Below are positions 53,288-63,018 of a stretch of 64,000 bases of DNA, one piece after another. The DNA is from Rhizobium sp. SL42 (GTDB lineage Bacteria; Pseudomonadota; Alphaproteobacteria; Rhizobiales; Rhizobiaceae), in NCBI RefSeq assembly GCF_021729845.1, contig NZ_CP063399.1:248001-312000 (forward strand), given 5' to 3'. The position numbers were made by a program, and so were the translations under genes. A model generated the notes under the pieces. The model was not told the origin of the DNA. It saw nothing but the letters and a program-made list of their open reading frames with translations, and searched no databases. The first letter of the stretch is position 1. Each line of letters starts with the position of its first letter.

Positions 53288-54034
53288 GTGAAAACCTCAC
53301 TATCCGTCAACGTCAATGCCATCGCGTTCCTGCGCAACCGCCGAAACCTTCCTTGGCCAAGCGTCGAGGGTCTTGCAAAACTTGCTCTCGAAAGCGGTGC
53401 TGACGGCATCACCATTCATCCACGGCCTGACGAGCGGCATATTCGACGTGACGACGTCCAGGTGCTGGAGCGCTTGCTGCGTCTGAACTTTCCAGACCGG
53501 GAGTACAACATCGAAGGCTATCCAAGCGACGATTTCCTCGATCTTGTATGCCGCACCAAGCCGGATCAGGTAACTTTCGTGCCGGACACGCCTGATCAGT
53601 CGACATCGGATCATGGATGGGACGTGATTGCCAATGCTGATCTCCTGCAGGCTGCTACAGAGCGGGTTAAGAAGCACGGCATCCGCGTCTCATTCTTTAT
53701 CGATGAGGATCCCGACGTCCCAGCACTTTGCAAAGCGGCGGGCGCCGATCGCATCGAGATCTACACGGCCCCCTATGGAAGTGCGTTTACGTCGGAGGCG
53801 ATCCAGTTACACCTTGAAAACCTGCAAAATACTGCAGGGGCGGCGACAAGGGCGGGACTTCAGGTCAACGCCGGTCACGATCTCACATTGCAGAACCTTC
53901 CAGCTTTGAAATCCGCAATCCCGCAACTGGCAGAAGTTTCGATCGGCCATGCATTGATCTCGGACGCACTTGCGCTCGGCCTTCCCGCAACCATAAAGGC
54001 CTATGGAGAAGCGCTTCGAACGAAGGAAGGGTAA
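53288..54034 (+). CDS. pdxJ: Pyridoxine 5'-phosphate synthase (PdxJ) paralogue
   Basis: A 248-residue PdxJ. The housekeeping enzyme condenses 1-deoxyxylulose-5-phosphate with 3-amino-2-oxopropyl phosphate to make pyridoxine phosphate. Seen are LSVNVNAIAFLRNRRN, the ITIHPRPDERHIRRDDV block with catalytic His and Arg, EYNIEGYPSDDFLDLV with the catalytic Glu, QVTFVPDTPDQSTSDHGWD and the C-terminal INAGHDLTLQN-like block (here VNAGHDLTLQ). The core residues look intact. Placement ten bases after a SorC gene in a sugar island is unusual and suggests a pathway role or a second copy. Confidence 0.9.
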   Translation: MKTSLSVNVNAIAFLRNRRNLPWPSVEGLAKLALESGADGITIHPRPDERHIRRDDVQVLERLLRLNFPDREYNIEGYPSDDFLDLVCRTKPDQVTFVPDTPDQSTSDHGWDVIANADLLQAATERVKKHGIRVSFFIDEDPDVPALCKAAGADRIEIYTAPYGSAFTSEAIQLHLENLQNTAGAATRAGLQVNAGHDLTLQNLPALKSAIPQLAEVSIGHALISDALALGLPATIKAYGEALRTKEG

Positions 54035-54121
54035 TCTCCCGACACCCCCGCCCGATGAACGCGCTCCGGAAGCGACCAATCCGATCTTCTCGCCCTAAAC
54101 CATCGAACTTATGGTGTACGA

Positions 54122-54793
54122 ATGCCGGCGACCATCCATCACGATAAAACCTTCGCTGCCTTCCTGTTTGATATGGACGGAACCATTCTCAATTCGATAG
54201 AAGTGGCCGAGCGGGTTTGGACCGAATGGGCTTTGCGGCACGACGTCGATGTCGAGGCCCTGCTGGCAACGATCCATGGACGAAAGGCGATTGAAACGAT
54301 CGCCCGACTTGGCCTCCCCGGTATCGACCCGGCAGAAGAAGTGAGGCTTCTCACGCTGGCCGAAATCGCCGACGTCGCGGGCGTCGAACCTATAGCGGGT
54401 GCCGCCGATTTTCTCGATGCCTTGCCGGCGGGCAGGTGGGCGATCGTCACATCAGCGCCAAGAGCCTTGGCGCTTGTTCGCCTCGAGGCAGCCGGCTTTC
54501 GCACGCCTCCACTTTTGATCGCCGGCGAGGATGTCGAGAATGGGAAGCCTGCGCCGGACTGCTTCTTGCTCACTGCGGAAAGGCTGGGGCAGCGTATCGA
54601 AGACTGCCTTGTGTTCGAGGATGCGCCTGCCGGTATCGAAGCGGCCGAGGCCGCTGGCGCGAGCGTGATCGTCATAAGCGCTACGCACCGGACACGTCTC
54701 GAAACGCCGCATCCGAGTGTGGCGGACTACAAGGACATTGCCGGACGGTTCACTGCGGACGGGTATCTTCGCCTTTTTCAAAAGGAAAGATGA
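54122..54793 (+). CDS. HAD-superfamily sugar phosphatase
   Basis: A 223-residue HAD hydrolase of the beta-phosphoglucomutase/glycerol-phosphatase subgroup. Motif I is FLFDMDGTILNS (nucleophile and acid Asp), motif II WAIVTSAPRALA, motif III GKPAPDCF with Lys, motif IV LVFEDAPAGIEAAEAAG. It should dephosphorylate a sugar phosphate. It is the last gene of the SorC-led plus-strand unit, 87 bases after pdxJ, and may remove dead-end phosphosugars of the island's pathway (inference). Confidence 0.88.
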   Translation: MPATIHHDKTFAAFLFDMDGTILNSIEVAERVWTEWALRHDVDVEALLATIHGRKAIETIARLGLPGIDPAEEVRLLTLAEIADVAGVEPIAGAADFLDALPAGRWAIVTSAPRALALVRLEAAGFRTPPLLIAGEDVENGKPAPDCFLLTAERLGQRIEDCLVFEDAPAGIEAAEAAGASVIVISATHRTRLETPHPSVADYKDIAGRFTADGYLRLFQKER

Positions 54794-54905
54794 GAGACGG
54801 GATGGAATATCTCGTCCTAAGGGTGTGTATGAGCGTTCTCCAATCTCGAGGATGTTTAGTTACTGCGGAAAAGGCCTTGGGTGAGGCAGCCGGGACTGAT
54901 CAATC
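54794..54905. other. Possible 3' end of the SorC-led transcript
   Basis: gacgggat (54796 region) can pair with atctcgtc shortly after, making an eight-base hairpin with one G-U pair just after the HAD stop. No T-run follows, so it is a weak terminator candidate at best. Confidence 0.3.
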
Positions 54906-55136
54906 GCACCCTTTGTGACGGCAAAATTCCTTCCTCTCGACATGTGGACCAACATCCTGTCCGCTTCTCCTTCTTTGGCACGCTGAAACACAGCGGGACC
55001 GATACCGACGTGCTCAAACTGACGTCTCGACACAGACTCATCGACTATCTGGGTGCGGACGAGGTGATCAACTACCGTCAGAAGCCCCCCGAGCATCTTG
55101 CCGGCCACATCGTGTTGATTTCGGTTAGGAACTAGC
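54906..55136 (+). pseudogene. Possible zinc-dependent alcohol dehydrogenase/quinone reductase fragment
   Basis: A plus-strand frame reads LTSRHRLIDYLGADEVINYR, which resembles the cofactor-specificity segment of medium-chain dehydrogenases (LGADEVIDYR). Upstream VDQHPVRFSFFGTLKHSGTD is less clear, and the match ends after the segment. It is short and uncertain. Confidence 0.4.
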
Positions 55137-55895
<759 letters not shown>

Positions 55896-55966
55896 CGCGT
55901 TAATTTTCCGAGGGATCAATGCGATGCAGAGCTTTCAAAACTGAACCGCAACCGTGGGTGACATAG

Positions 55967-56752
55967 CTAGCCCTGTTTGACACCACTGGATCGAACCCGA
56001 GCCAACAAAGTCTCCAACCCTATCTCCAATGCCTTCATGCCCTGCCCTGCTTCGAAGTCGCGAAACATTTGCTCGTTCAGTCCACCTTTTGTGGAAAAGT
56101 CATGTCTGAGCTGCTGCAGCGATTGAGAACTGGACGATTGAGCCGTGTGCGCCAAGCTGGAAAACAGCGAAACAAGATAGGTTCGCGCCTGACTTTCGCT
56201 GATACCCTTACCTGTCATCCAGCCGACGGCATGTTCAAGAATGCCGAAATAAGTGCCCATCAATGCGCTGGCAGTGGTCAGAAGGTCGAACTCATTCTGC
56301 GAACGACATTCGACGGCGGTTCCCAGTTTTGCAAAGAAACTCCGGACAGCCTCGTCCTGCGGGAAAACGATGGTGACGCCGCGACGTTCGGCGACAAAAG
56401 GCAATGGGACTGCACGCGTGATTTTGACGTCAGCATCGATCCAGCTCTGCAATCGAGAAGTTTCGATCGTAGCGACCAGGCTTACGATAATCTGTCCGTG
56501 CCTAAAGCTGACCGAACGAACAACTTCTTCGGCAATTTGCGGCCGCACCGCCAGGAACAGCACGTCCGCCATATCGACAACCTCCTGGTTATCCCGGGCA
56601 ATTGTGACTGCCGAATGCCGATCGGCAAGCCTGGCGGCGATAGCTGCCCCTTTCGGAGAAACGATGACCGCTTCATCGCCGGACACTTGAGATAGAAAGC
56701 CCGTCACGATCGCTTCTGTAATTGTGCCAGCTCCAACAAAACCCAGTTTCAT
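55967..56752 (-). CDS. Pyrroline-5-carboxylate reductase-like protein (ProC family)
   Basis: A 261-residue NAD(P)H-dependent imine reductase. The Rossmann motif is KLGFVGAGTITEAIVTGFLS, followed by MADVLFLAVRPQIAEEVV and ITRAVPLPFVAERRGVTIVF. The C-terminal dimer domain has LMGTYFGILEHAVGWMTGKG and LRHDFSTKGGLNEQMFRDFE. The ATG at 56752 has an AGGGG site. It is the last gene of the minus-strand operon, 20 bases after the small-protein gene. Divergence from housekeeping ProC and the context suggest another cyclic imine or keto acid substrate. Confidence 0.87.
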   Translation of the reverse strand: MKLGFVGAGTITEAIVTGFLSQVSGDEAVIVSPKGAAIAARLADRHSAVTIARDNQEVVDMADVLFLAVRPQIAEEVVRSVSFRHGQIIVSLVATIETSRLQSWIDADVKITRAVPLPFVAERRGVTIVFPQDEAVRSFFAKLGTAVECRSQNEFDLLTTASALMGTYFGILEHAVGWMTGKGISESQARTYLVSLFSSLAHTAQSSSSQSLQQLRHDFSTKGGLNEQMFRDFEAGQGMKALEIGLETLLARVRSSGVKQG

Positions 56753-56772
56753 CTCAAGCCCCTTAACGCTGT

Positions 56773-56949
56773 TCAATCAACATCATATCCGTGAAATCCC
56801 GGCGTTCGAGGATAGTCCACAGGCGTCAGGACCTCCTTCGGAGGTGACGGTATGCTGCATGCGGCAACCACCGCCTTGACGGCGAGCGGACGGTATTTTT
56901 CAATCACGTCCGAATGCTCACCAGGGGTCTTTTTGTCGAGTGGTTTCAT
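56773..56949 (-). CDS. Small 58-residue protein in the DUF3422 operon
   Basis: A short frame starting MKPLDKKTPGEHSDVIEKYR, then PLAVKAVVAACSIPSPPKEV and ending YDVD. It sits in a 206-base gap between the DUF3422 gene (nine bases upstream) and the ProC-like gene (20 bases downstream) on the same strand, with a TCCTCA-complement (GAGGA) site before the ATG. The tight fit argues for a real gene. It is soluble and Pro-rich at the C-terminus. I do not recognise the family. Confidence 0.6.
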   Translation of the reverse strand: MKPLDKKTPGEHSDVIEKYRPLAVKAVVAACSIPSPPKEVLTPVDYPRTPGFHGYDVD

Positions 56950-56958
56950 TGAAAATCC

Positions 56959-58305
56959 TCAGATTGCTTTTCGCCGGGCAACGACGCGATTACGGCCAGC
57001 GCTGTGGGCGTTCCTGACGCGAAATGTGATCGTGATCGCGACCAGAATGACGACGATCGGGCTCACGATTGCCATCGCGGCTTCAGCATCAAACCAATCC
57101 GACGTGTGCGCTAAGCCCTTGAGAAAATAGGCAAGTAGCGCGACGACGTAATAGCTGACTGCAGCGATCGACAATCCTTCGACCGTTTGCTGCAACCGCA
57201 GTTGAAGCCGTGCTCGCTCACTCATTGTCTCGAGAATATCCCGGTTTTGCCGCTCCATGGCGACATCGACTTTGGCGCGCAGCAATTGCGTTGCGCGCGC
57301 CAGCTTTCGGGACAGGTTGATTTGTCGCTCTTCGAGTGAAAAGCAGGTCTGCAATGCAGGTGCCATGCGCCGATTGAGGAAGGCCGGAAAGGTCTCCCGG
57401 TCGGGCAAGGGCTCGAACCCAATCGCCGCAATTCGCCCGAGGACGATATTCTGGTAGGCCCGGCTTGCGCCGAAGCGAAACAGCGACTTGGCGGCACCGG
57501 CCTCGAGGCGAGCCGCCAGCACTACGAGCTTTTCGAGCAGGTTCTCGTTATCTTCGAGGGTTTCGGTCTGTGTCATTGCCTGCGTCGCATCCACCAGCGC
57601 GCGCTCGATCTGGCGGACGGATGGCTCGAGCCGTTGCGCCTCCGGCAGGCACAGGAGCGCCAAAACACGGTAGGTTTCCAGTTCAAGAAGACGCTGCGCG
57701 AGCGCGCCAATGCGCATGGCCGGAACGCCATCATTGACAACGAGGATCCGTACAAACCCCGCCGCGTCCACCTGGAAGTCCGTCGCGATCGTTGCGCTAC
57801 CGCCCTCAGCACTCATGACGCAGAGCGATTCCTTGGCAAACAGAGTGTACATATCCGGCGCTGACGACGGTTCAACAATCTGCAAGTCGATGGCGACCAG
57901 ATGTGGCCCCGGCTGCTGGATAGCATACATCTGCGGTGCCAGACCGGTAATATCTGCAGCAGAGACGTCTTCGGCCGCATGCTTGTAGTACCAGCAATAG
58001 GTAGTGAACTCGCTGTGGCGCTCCCAACGAAGATGCACGTCACCGAATGAGACACGGTGATGTCTGGCATTGTCAGGCAAAGCCTCGCTGTCATTTGCCT
58101 GACAAAAATCGGAAAGAGCGTCTCGCTCTGCATCACGCTCGAGTTCTTTCGAGAGAAACGCAAAATGCACAAGACGTGCCGGTGTTTCAATCGGCCTGAA
58201 CGGCCGCGCATGCACCTCTCTCAGAATGGCATCCCGATCTTCGTGCGGCACCAGAAAGTGGGATGGATCCAAGATCTGATCCTCTTTGAAAGGCGAGGCG
58301 CGCAT
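56959..58305 (-). CDS. DUF3422-family membrane-anchored protein
   Basis: A 448-residue member of the DUF3422 family, which is widespread in proteobacteria and has no assigned function. The N-terminal region reads DAILREVHARPFRPIETPAR; REVHARPF is a hallmark. A long helical middle follows (LLEKLVVLAARLEAGAAKSL), a coiled-coil-like stretch (SERARLQLRLQQTVEGLS), and two C-terminal membrane helices (AAVSYYVVALLAYFLKGLAH and AMAIVSPIVVILVAITITFR). It lies in an operon with two SDR genes upstream and a small protein and ProC-like gene downstream. Confidence 0.87.
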   Translation of the reverse strand: MRASPFKEDQILDPSHFLVPHEDRDAILREVHARPFRPIETPARLVHFAFLSKELERDAERDALSDFCQANDSEALPDNARHHRVSFGDVHLRWERHSEFTTYCWYYKHAAEDVSAADITGLAPQMYAIQQPGPHLVAIDLQIVEPSSAPDMYTLFAKESLCVMSAEGGSATIATDFQVDAAGFVRILVVNDGVPAMRIGALAQRLLELETYRVLALLCLPEAQRLEPSVRQIERALVDATQAMTQTETLEDNENLLEKLVVLAARLEAGAAKSLFRFGASRAYQNIVLGRIAAIGFEPLPDRETFPAFLNRRMAPALQTCFSLEERQINLSRKLARATQLLRAKVDVAMERQNRDILETMSERARLQLRLQQTVEGLSIAAVSYYVVALLAYFLKGLAHTSDWFDAEAAMAIVSPIVVILVAITITFRVRNAHSAGRNRVVARRKAI

Positions 58306-58320
58306 GAGAGATTACCCGCC

Positions 58321-59061
58321 CTATTTCTGGAATTTCACCATTGTGCCGCCGCCTGTCGCCTGATCGGTCGGGAAGACCTCAACTCGGGCGACGTTGACGA
58401 AATCGGGAAGGTCGATGACGTCGCTGATGATGCGGGCGACGTTTTCTGGCTGAATTGCACGGTAGCCATCATAGAGAACGGCATTCGCCTGATCATCCGG
58501 GATCGAAGTTCGGTACAACGCCGTTTCGACCCGACCCGGGACGATTTCACTCACGCGCACCGATGTTCCGAGCAGGTCACAGCGCAGATTGTCACAGAAG
58601 AGGCTGATGCCGGCCTTTGACGGACCGTAAGCGCCCATACCCGGATACGGCGCCTGCCCGCCACTGGAACCGACATAGATCAGATGGCCGCGCTTGCGGG
58701 CGACCATGCCGGGCAAGAAGGCGCGTGTCAGATGCATGGGCGCCTTCAGATTGACGTCAATCATCGCGTCAATTTCTGCAGGATCAATCTCCTGAAATGC
58801 GGCACGCGTCGATAAAATACCGGCATTGTTGACGAGGACATCGACGTTAACGCCATTAAGGGCTGCGACGATTGCACCGACATCGCGAACATCAGCCTTG
58901 ACTGCGATCGCACCGCATCCCTCAGACAGCTCCATCAAAGCCGCTTCATTGCGGCCGACGGCGTAAACCGTCAAGCCGCGCTGGCGAAGGACTGCAACCG
59001 TTGCCTTGCCGATGCCACTGGTCGCACCTGTTACGACAGCGACGTGGTAGGCATCAGACAT
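58321..59061 (-). CDS. Short-chain dehydrogenase/reductase
   Basis: A 246-residue classical SDR. The cofactor motif is [17 protein letters not shown], the NNAG motif is [14 protein letters not shown], and the active site is [20 protein letters not shown] followed by Lys (Ser, YxxxK). It oxidises or reduces a hydroxyl or carbonyl group with NAD(P). It overlaps the upstream SDR gene by eight bases and precedes the DUF3422 gene by 15 bases. Confidence 0.92.
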   Translation of the reverse strand: MSDAYHVAVVTGATSGIGKATVAVLRQRGLTVYAVGRNEAALMELSEGCGAIAVKADVRDVGAIVAALNGVNVDVLVNNAGILSTRAAFQEIDPAEIDAMIDVNLKAPMHLTRAFLPGMVARKRGHLIYVGSSGGQAPYPGMGAYGPSKAGISLFCDNLRCDLLGTSVRVSEIVPGRVETALYRTSIPDDQANAVLYDGYRAIQPENVARIISDVIDLPDFVNVARVEVFPTDQATGGGTMVKFQK

Positions 59062-59803
59062 AGATGTAGCCTCCGCTGATCACGACGTTTTCGCCGGTGG
59101 CATAAGTGTTGCGGCTAGATGCCATCATGACGATCCATTCAGCCATCTCGACCGGCTCCGCGGCGCGGCCGAGCGCGCTTGCTTTCGCAAGCTCTGGAAG
59201 GAAGCCGAGTTCCTTGGCTCGATCCGTTGCGAAACCGGCAGGAGCCACGGAATTGACCAGGATCTGATCGCTGGCGCATTCCTGGGCAAAGGACTTGGTC
59301 AGGCTGACGACAGCAGCCTTGGTCGCCGCATAGTGCGCATTTTGCGGATGCGCCTTGAAGGCGTCGACAGACGTCACGTTGACGATACGACCCGTCACCT
59401 CCGGTGCCTTGACATATTGGCGCATATGAAGAACGGCAGCTACCATCATGTGGTAGGTACCCTTTACATTTATGGCGTTCTCAAGATCCCATTCGTCGTC
59501 CGAAATCTCGAGGATCGGGCTTCGGGGATAGATTGCTGCGCTGTTGACCAGCACATGAATGCGGCCCAGCTGCGCTGCAATTTCGCTAAAGCCACGATGC
59601 GCGGTGTCCGACCGGGAGATATCTGCAACAGCAGTGGCAACTTCTGCGCCGAGCGCTCGGAGCGCTTCTGCCGACGCAACAAGCAATTGCTCGTTGCGGT
59701 CAATCAGACCAATTTTCGTAGCACCATGGGAGATCATCAACTTTGCTGTTGTCAGTCCGAGCCCGGAAGCGCCACCGACGATGACTGCGGTCTGGTTCTT
59801 CAA
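59054..59803 (-). CDS. Short-chain dehydrogenase/reductase, first gene of the operon
   Basis: A 249-residue classical SDR. The cofactor motif is [17 protein letters not shown], the NNAG position reads [10 protein letters not shown] (Ser replacing the second Asn), and the active-site Ser is in [13 protein letters not shown] with YAATK following. It is divergent from the YdiJ-type gene across about 97 bases. Two consecutive SDRs beside a 2-hydroxyacid dehydrogenase suggest a stepwise oxidation pathway. Confidence 0.92.
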   Translation of the reverse strand: MKNQTAVIVGGASGLGLTTAKLMISHGATKIGLIDRNEQLLVASAEALRALGAEVATAVADISRSDTAHRGFSEIAAQLGRIHVLVNSAAIYPRSPILEISDDEWDLENAINVKGTYHMMVAAVLHMRQYVKAPEVTGRIVNVTSVDAFKAHPQNAHYAATKAAVVSLTKSFAQECASDQILVNSVAPAGFATDRAKELGFLPELAKASALGRAAEPVEMAEWIVMMASSRNTYATGENVVISGGYIYV

Positions 59804-59900
59804 GTTCCACCTCTTTGTTTTACGTTGCGCCAGTAGAATTGTATGTTATCACTTATATGCTAACTTAAATAAACCTCAAGTGCTTTCTGAAGGCTCAGAA
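59804..59900. promoter_or_regulatory. Divergent promoter region with a motif shared with the FadR-type gene
   Basis: aattgtatgttatcac (59837-59852) resembles, in inverse, gtgatatgtgcacaatt (62974-62990), which lies just before the FadR-type gene. The shared halves are AATTGT and TATCAC with a spacer of four or five bases. It could be the regulator's binding site, but the spacer mismatch lowers confidence. Confidence 0.4.
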
Positions 59901-62900
59901 ATGATTCCACGCCTGCGTTCCAACCTCTCCGCCAACCATACCGCACTTGGCTTTTTTGGCCGACTGATCGAAGCTGGTTTTGCTGGCGATGTCGACACTG
60001 GCGCCGCAAGCCGTACCGTTTACGGCACCGACAATTCGATCTACCAACTAGAGCCAATGGCCGTACTCTTCCCGAAATGCGCAGAAGACCTGCAGGTCAT
60101 CGCACGGACCCTGTCTGAACCTGAATTCCGCGACATCACCATAACACCTAGGGGCGGCGGCACTGGAACAAATGGTCAATCATTGACCTCAGGCGTGGTC
60201 GTCGACTGCTCGCGACACATGAATTCCATCCTATCGATCGACCCGGTGCGCAGGGTTGCACGCGTTCAAGCAGGTGTCGTCAAGGATCAATTGAACCGCG
60301 CGTTGAAACCGCACGGACTGTTCTTTGCGCCGGAACTGTCAACCTCCAATCGGGCAACCATCGGCGGAATGGTTTCCACCGATGCCTGCGGTCAAGGCTC
60401 GTGCCTTTATGGCAAGACAAGCAATCATGTACTTGGCTTGCATATCGTGCTTGCAGATGGAGCTGACTGGTGGTCGCGTCCGCTGAAAGCCGCAGCGCTG
60501 GACGAAGTGCTCAAGCGCGACGACCAAATCGGCGAGATCCACAGGACCGTGGACCGCATCGAACGAGAAAAGCGAGACCGGATCGCTGACGTTTTCCCGA
60601 AAATCAATCGGTACATGACCGGATATGACCTCGCCCATATTCGACGAGAGGACGGATGCTTTGATCTGAACGCCATTCTTTGTGGGTCGGAGGGAACTCT
60701 GGCGATGATCGCTGAGGCGGAACTCAACCTGCTGCCTATCCCTGCATATGCTGCGCTGATCAATATCCGCTATGGCGACTTCAACACTGCGCTGGAAGAC
60801 GCACGCACGCTGACCATCCTCAAGGTCGCTTCGGTGGAAACCGTCGATGAAAGGGTCTTGAACCTGGCCAAGGGTGACATCAACTGGCCTGCCATCGCGC
60901 GCTTCTTCCCCAACGACACTGACAGCGCAACAAATGGCATCAACATTGCCGAGGTGCTCGCCGACAATCCCGATGAGCTTGACCGAAAATTGAGTGAAGT
61001 CACTGCAGCTCTTGATAAGAACATGCCTGCGCGCCATGTCGGCTACACGATTGCCCGATCCCATGCCGATACAGAGGCTATCTGGTCGATGCGAAAGCGT
61101 GCGGTCGGACTGCTCGGCAACGTGGACGGAGCTGTCAGACCTGTTGCCTTTGTCGAAGACACCGCCGTGCCGCCAGAACATCTGGCAGCCTATATCCGCG
61201 AATTCCGGGCACTGCTGGATGATGCGGGGCTTTCCTACGGGATGTTCGGGCATGTCGACGCCGGTGTCCTGCATGTGCGTCCAGCACTCGATCTGAGCCG
61301 TGAAGACCATGTGCCACTGGTTCGGGAAATCAGCGATGCCGTTGTGGCGCTAACCCGCAAATACGGGGGCGTGTTGTGGGGGGAGCATGGGAAAGGAATT
61401 CGGTCCGAATATGTGCCGGAATTTTTCGGCGACCTATATCCATGCCTGCAACACATAAAACATGCCTTTGATCCAGACAATCGGCTCAACCCCGGCAAGA
61501 TTGCTACTCCGTCTCCAGAGCAAGCTCTGCTGAAGATTGACGAAGTTCCACTCAGAGGAACCACGGACCGGACGATCGGCAACGAGATCCGCGTAGCTTT
61601 CGACAACGCCGCTTATTGCAACGGAAACGCGGCCTGTTTCGACTTTGACGCAAACAGCCCCATGTGCCCATCATACAAGGCGACCCGCGATCGGCGCTTC
61701 TCGCCCAAAGGACGTGCCGCATTGATGCGCGAGTGGTTACGCCTCCTGGCAGAACAGAAGATCGACCCTCGGCAAGAAGCAGCAAGATTGCGGCTCCGCA
61801 GTGCGGCACTCCAACTTCCACTGCGTCTTTTCCATACCCTTGATCCGCGCAATCGCAGCGATTTCTCCCATGAAGTGCGCGAGGCAATGGATACCTGCCT
61901 TGCGTGCAAGGCTTGTGCTGGCCAATGTCCCGTCAAGGTCAGCGTGCCATCCTTTCGCGCAAAGTTCCTGGAGCTCTATTATGGCCGCTACCTGAGGCCG
62001 ATCAAGGATCCCCTGGTTGCCGCGATTGAGATCACCCTGCCCTGGATGGCGCGAATACGGCCAGTATACAATCTGATTGCGGGGACAGCGCCGGGCAAAG
62101 CATTGATGCGTCTGGCCGGTCTGACGTCCTTGCCGCTTCTGCCACGCATGTCACTTGCCAGACGGGCCTCGGCTCTGGGCGTCCCAATCGCAGACCCTGC
62201 CCGCTTGCGACAGTTGCCGGAACACGAGCGAAAGAAGGCGGTCATTTTCGTTGCGGATGCTTTCACCGCTTATTTCGATCCACAAGTGGCATTCTCGGCC
62301 ATCAATCTTGCCAGGAAGCTGGGACTTATGCCGTATCTTGCGGCCCCACACATCAATGGCAAGGCATTGCATGTGCACGGCTATCTCGGACGTTTCGAAA
62401 GAGCAGCCATGAAAACTGCGCAGCATCTCCATTCACTCGCAGATACCGGCATTCCTCTTGTGGGCCTGGACCCGTCGATGACGCTTGCCTATCGCAGTGA
62501 ATACATGGGCGTGACACCACAGCTGATGGCAAATGTCCTCTTGCCGCAGGAATGGCTGATGAGCACTCTGGAGCGAATGGACTGCAACACGATTGACACC
62601 GTAGGCAAGACCTTCCGCCTGCTGGCACACTGCACCGAGCGCACCAACGCGCCTGACGCAATGCCGCAGTGGAAGGCCATATTCAGGGCGCTGGGCATTT
62701 CCGTTGAGATGGCTAATGTGGGCTGTTGCGGCATGGCAGGTACGTTCGGGCACGAAGCGCGAAATCGCGATATTTCCGAGCGCATTTACAACATGAGCTG
62801 GAAAGGTGAAATCGATAGCGCCGGAAATGACGATGTGCTCATGTCGACAGGCTATTCTTGTCGATCACAGATCAAACAGGTCGACGGCGCCGTGGTTCCG

Positions 62901-62969
62901 CACCCACTTCAGGTGATAGACGAAATGATCCCTGAATTACAAGAAATCGCACAATACGAAGTGGCATGA
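59901..62969 (+). CDS. YdiJ-type FAD/Fe-S D-2-hydroxyacid (2-hydroxyglutarate) dehydrogenase
   Basis: A 1022-residue oxidoreductase matching E. coli YdiJ in length and layout, a family that oxidises D-2-hydroxyglutarate or similar acids. Residues 1-300 hold the FAD-binding PCMH domain (TPRGGGTGTNGQSLTSGVVV), then the FAD-oxidase C domain with GMFGHVDAGVLHVRPALDLS and WGEHGKGIRSEYVPEFFG. An iron-sulfur region has CLACKACAGQCPVKV and an earlier Cys set in NGNAACFDFDANSPMCPSYK. The C-terminus has CCG-type repeats (NVGCCGMAGTFGHEARNRD). ATG at 59901 follows an AAGG site; the frame is open further upstream through the divergent region but not as coding sequence. Confidence 0.93.
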   Translation: MIPRLRSNLSANHTALGFFGRLIEAGFAGDVDTGAASRTVYGTDNSIYQLEPMAVLFPKCAEDLQVIARTLSEPEFRDITITPRGGGTGTNGQSLTSGVVVDCSRHMNSILSIDPVRRVARVQAGVVKDQLNRALKPHGLFFAPELSTSNRATIGGMVSTDACGQGSCLYGKTSNHVLGLHIVLADGADWWSRPLKAAALDEVLKRDDQIGEIHRTVDRIEREKRDRIADVFPKINRYMTGYDLAHIRREDGCFDLNAILCGSEGTLAMIAEAELNLLPIPAYAALINIRYGDFNTALEDARTLTILKVASVETVDERVLNLAKGDINWPAIARFFPNDTDSATNGINIAEVLADNPDELDRKLSEVTAALDKNMPARHVGYTIARSHADTEAIWSMRKRAVGLLGNVDGAVRPVAFVEDTAVPPEHLAAYIREFRALLDDAGLSYGMFGHVDAGVLHVRPALDLSREDHVPLVREISDAVVALTRKYGGVLWGEHGKGIRSEYVPEFFGDLYPCLQHIKHAFDPDNRLNPGKIATPSPEQALLKIDEVPLRGTTDRTIGNEIRVAFDNAAYCNGNAACFDFDANSPMCPSYKATRDRRFSPKGRAALMREWLRLLAEQKIDPRQEAARLRLRSAALQLPLRLFHTLDPRNRSDFSHEVREAMDTCLACKACAGQCPVKVSVPSFRAKFLELYYGRYLRPIKDPLVAAIEITLPWMARIRPVYNLIAGTAPGKALMRLAGLTSLPLLPRMSLARRASALGVPIADPARLRQLPEHERKKAVIFVADAFTAYFDPQVAFSAINLARKLGLMPYLAAPHINGKALHVHGYLGRFERAAMKTAQHLHSLADTGIPLVGLDPSMTLAYRSEYMGVTPQLMANVLLPQEWLMSTLERMDCNTIDTVGKTFRLLAHCTERTNAPDAMPQWKAIFRALGISVEMANVGCCGMAGTFGHEARNRDISERIYNMSWKGEIDSAGNDDVLMSTGYSCRSQIKQVDGAVVPHPLQVIDEMIPELQEIAQYEVA

Positions 62970-63018
62970 TATGTGATATGTGCACAATTAATTGGAAAAT
63001 TTAATCGGAGTGATCTAG

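Noticed and set aside
59559..59900. Upstream extension of the YdiJ-type protein by 114 residues
   Set aside because: The extension reads through the antisense of an SDR gene and lacks family similarity. The ATG at 59901 gives the usual length.
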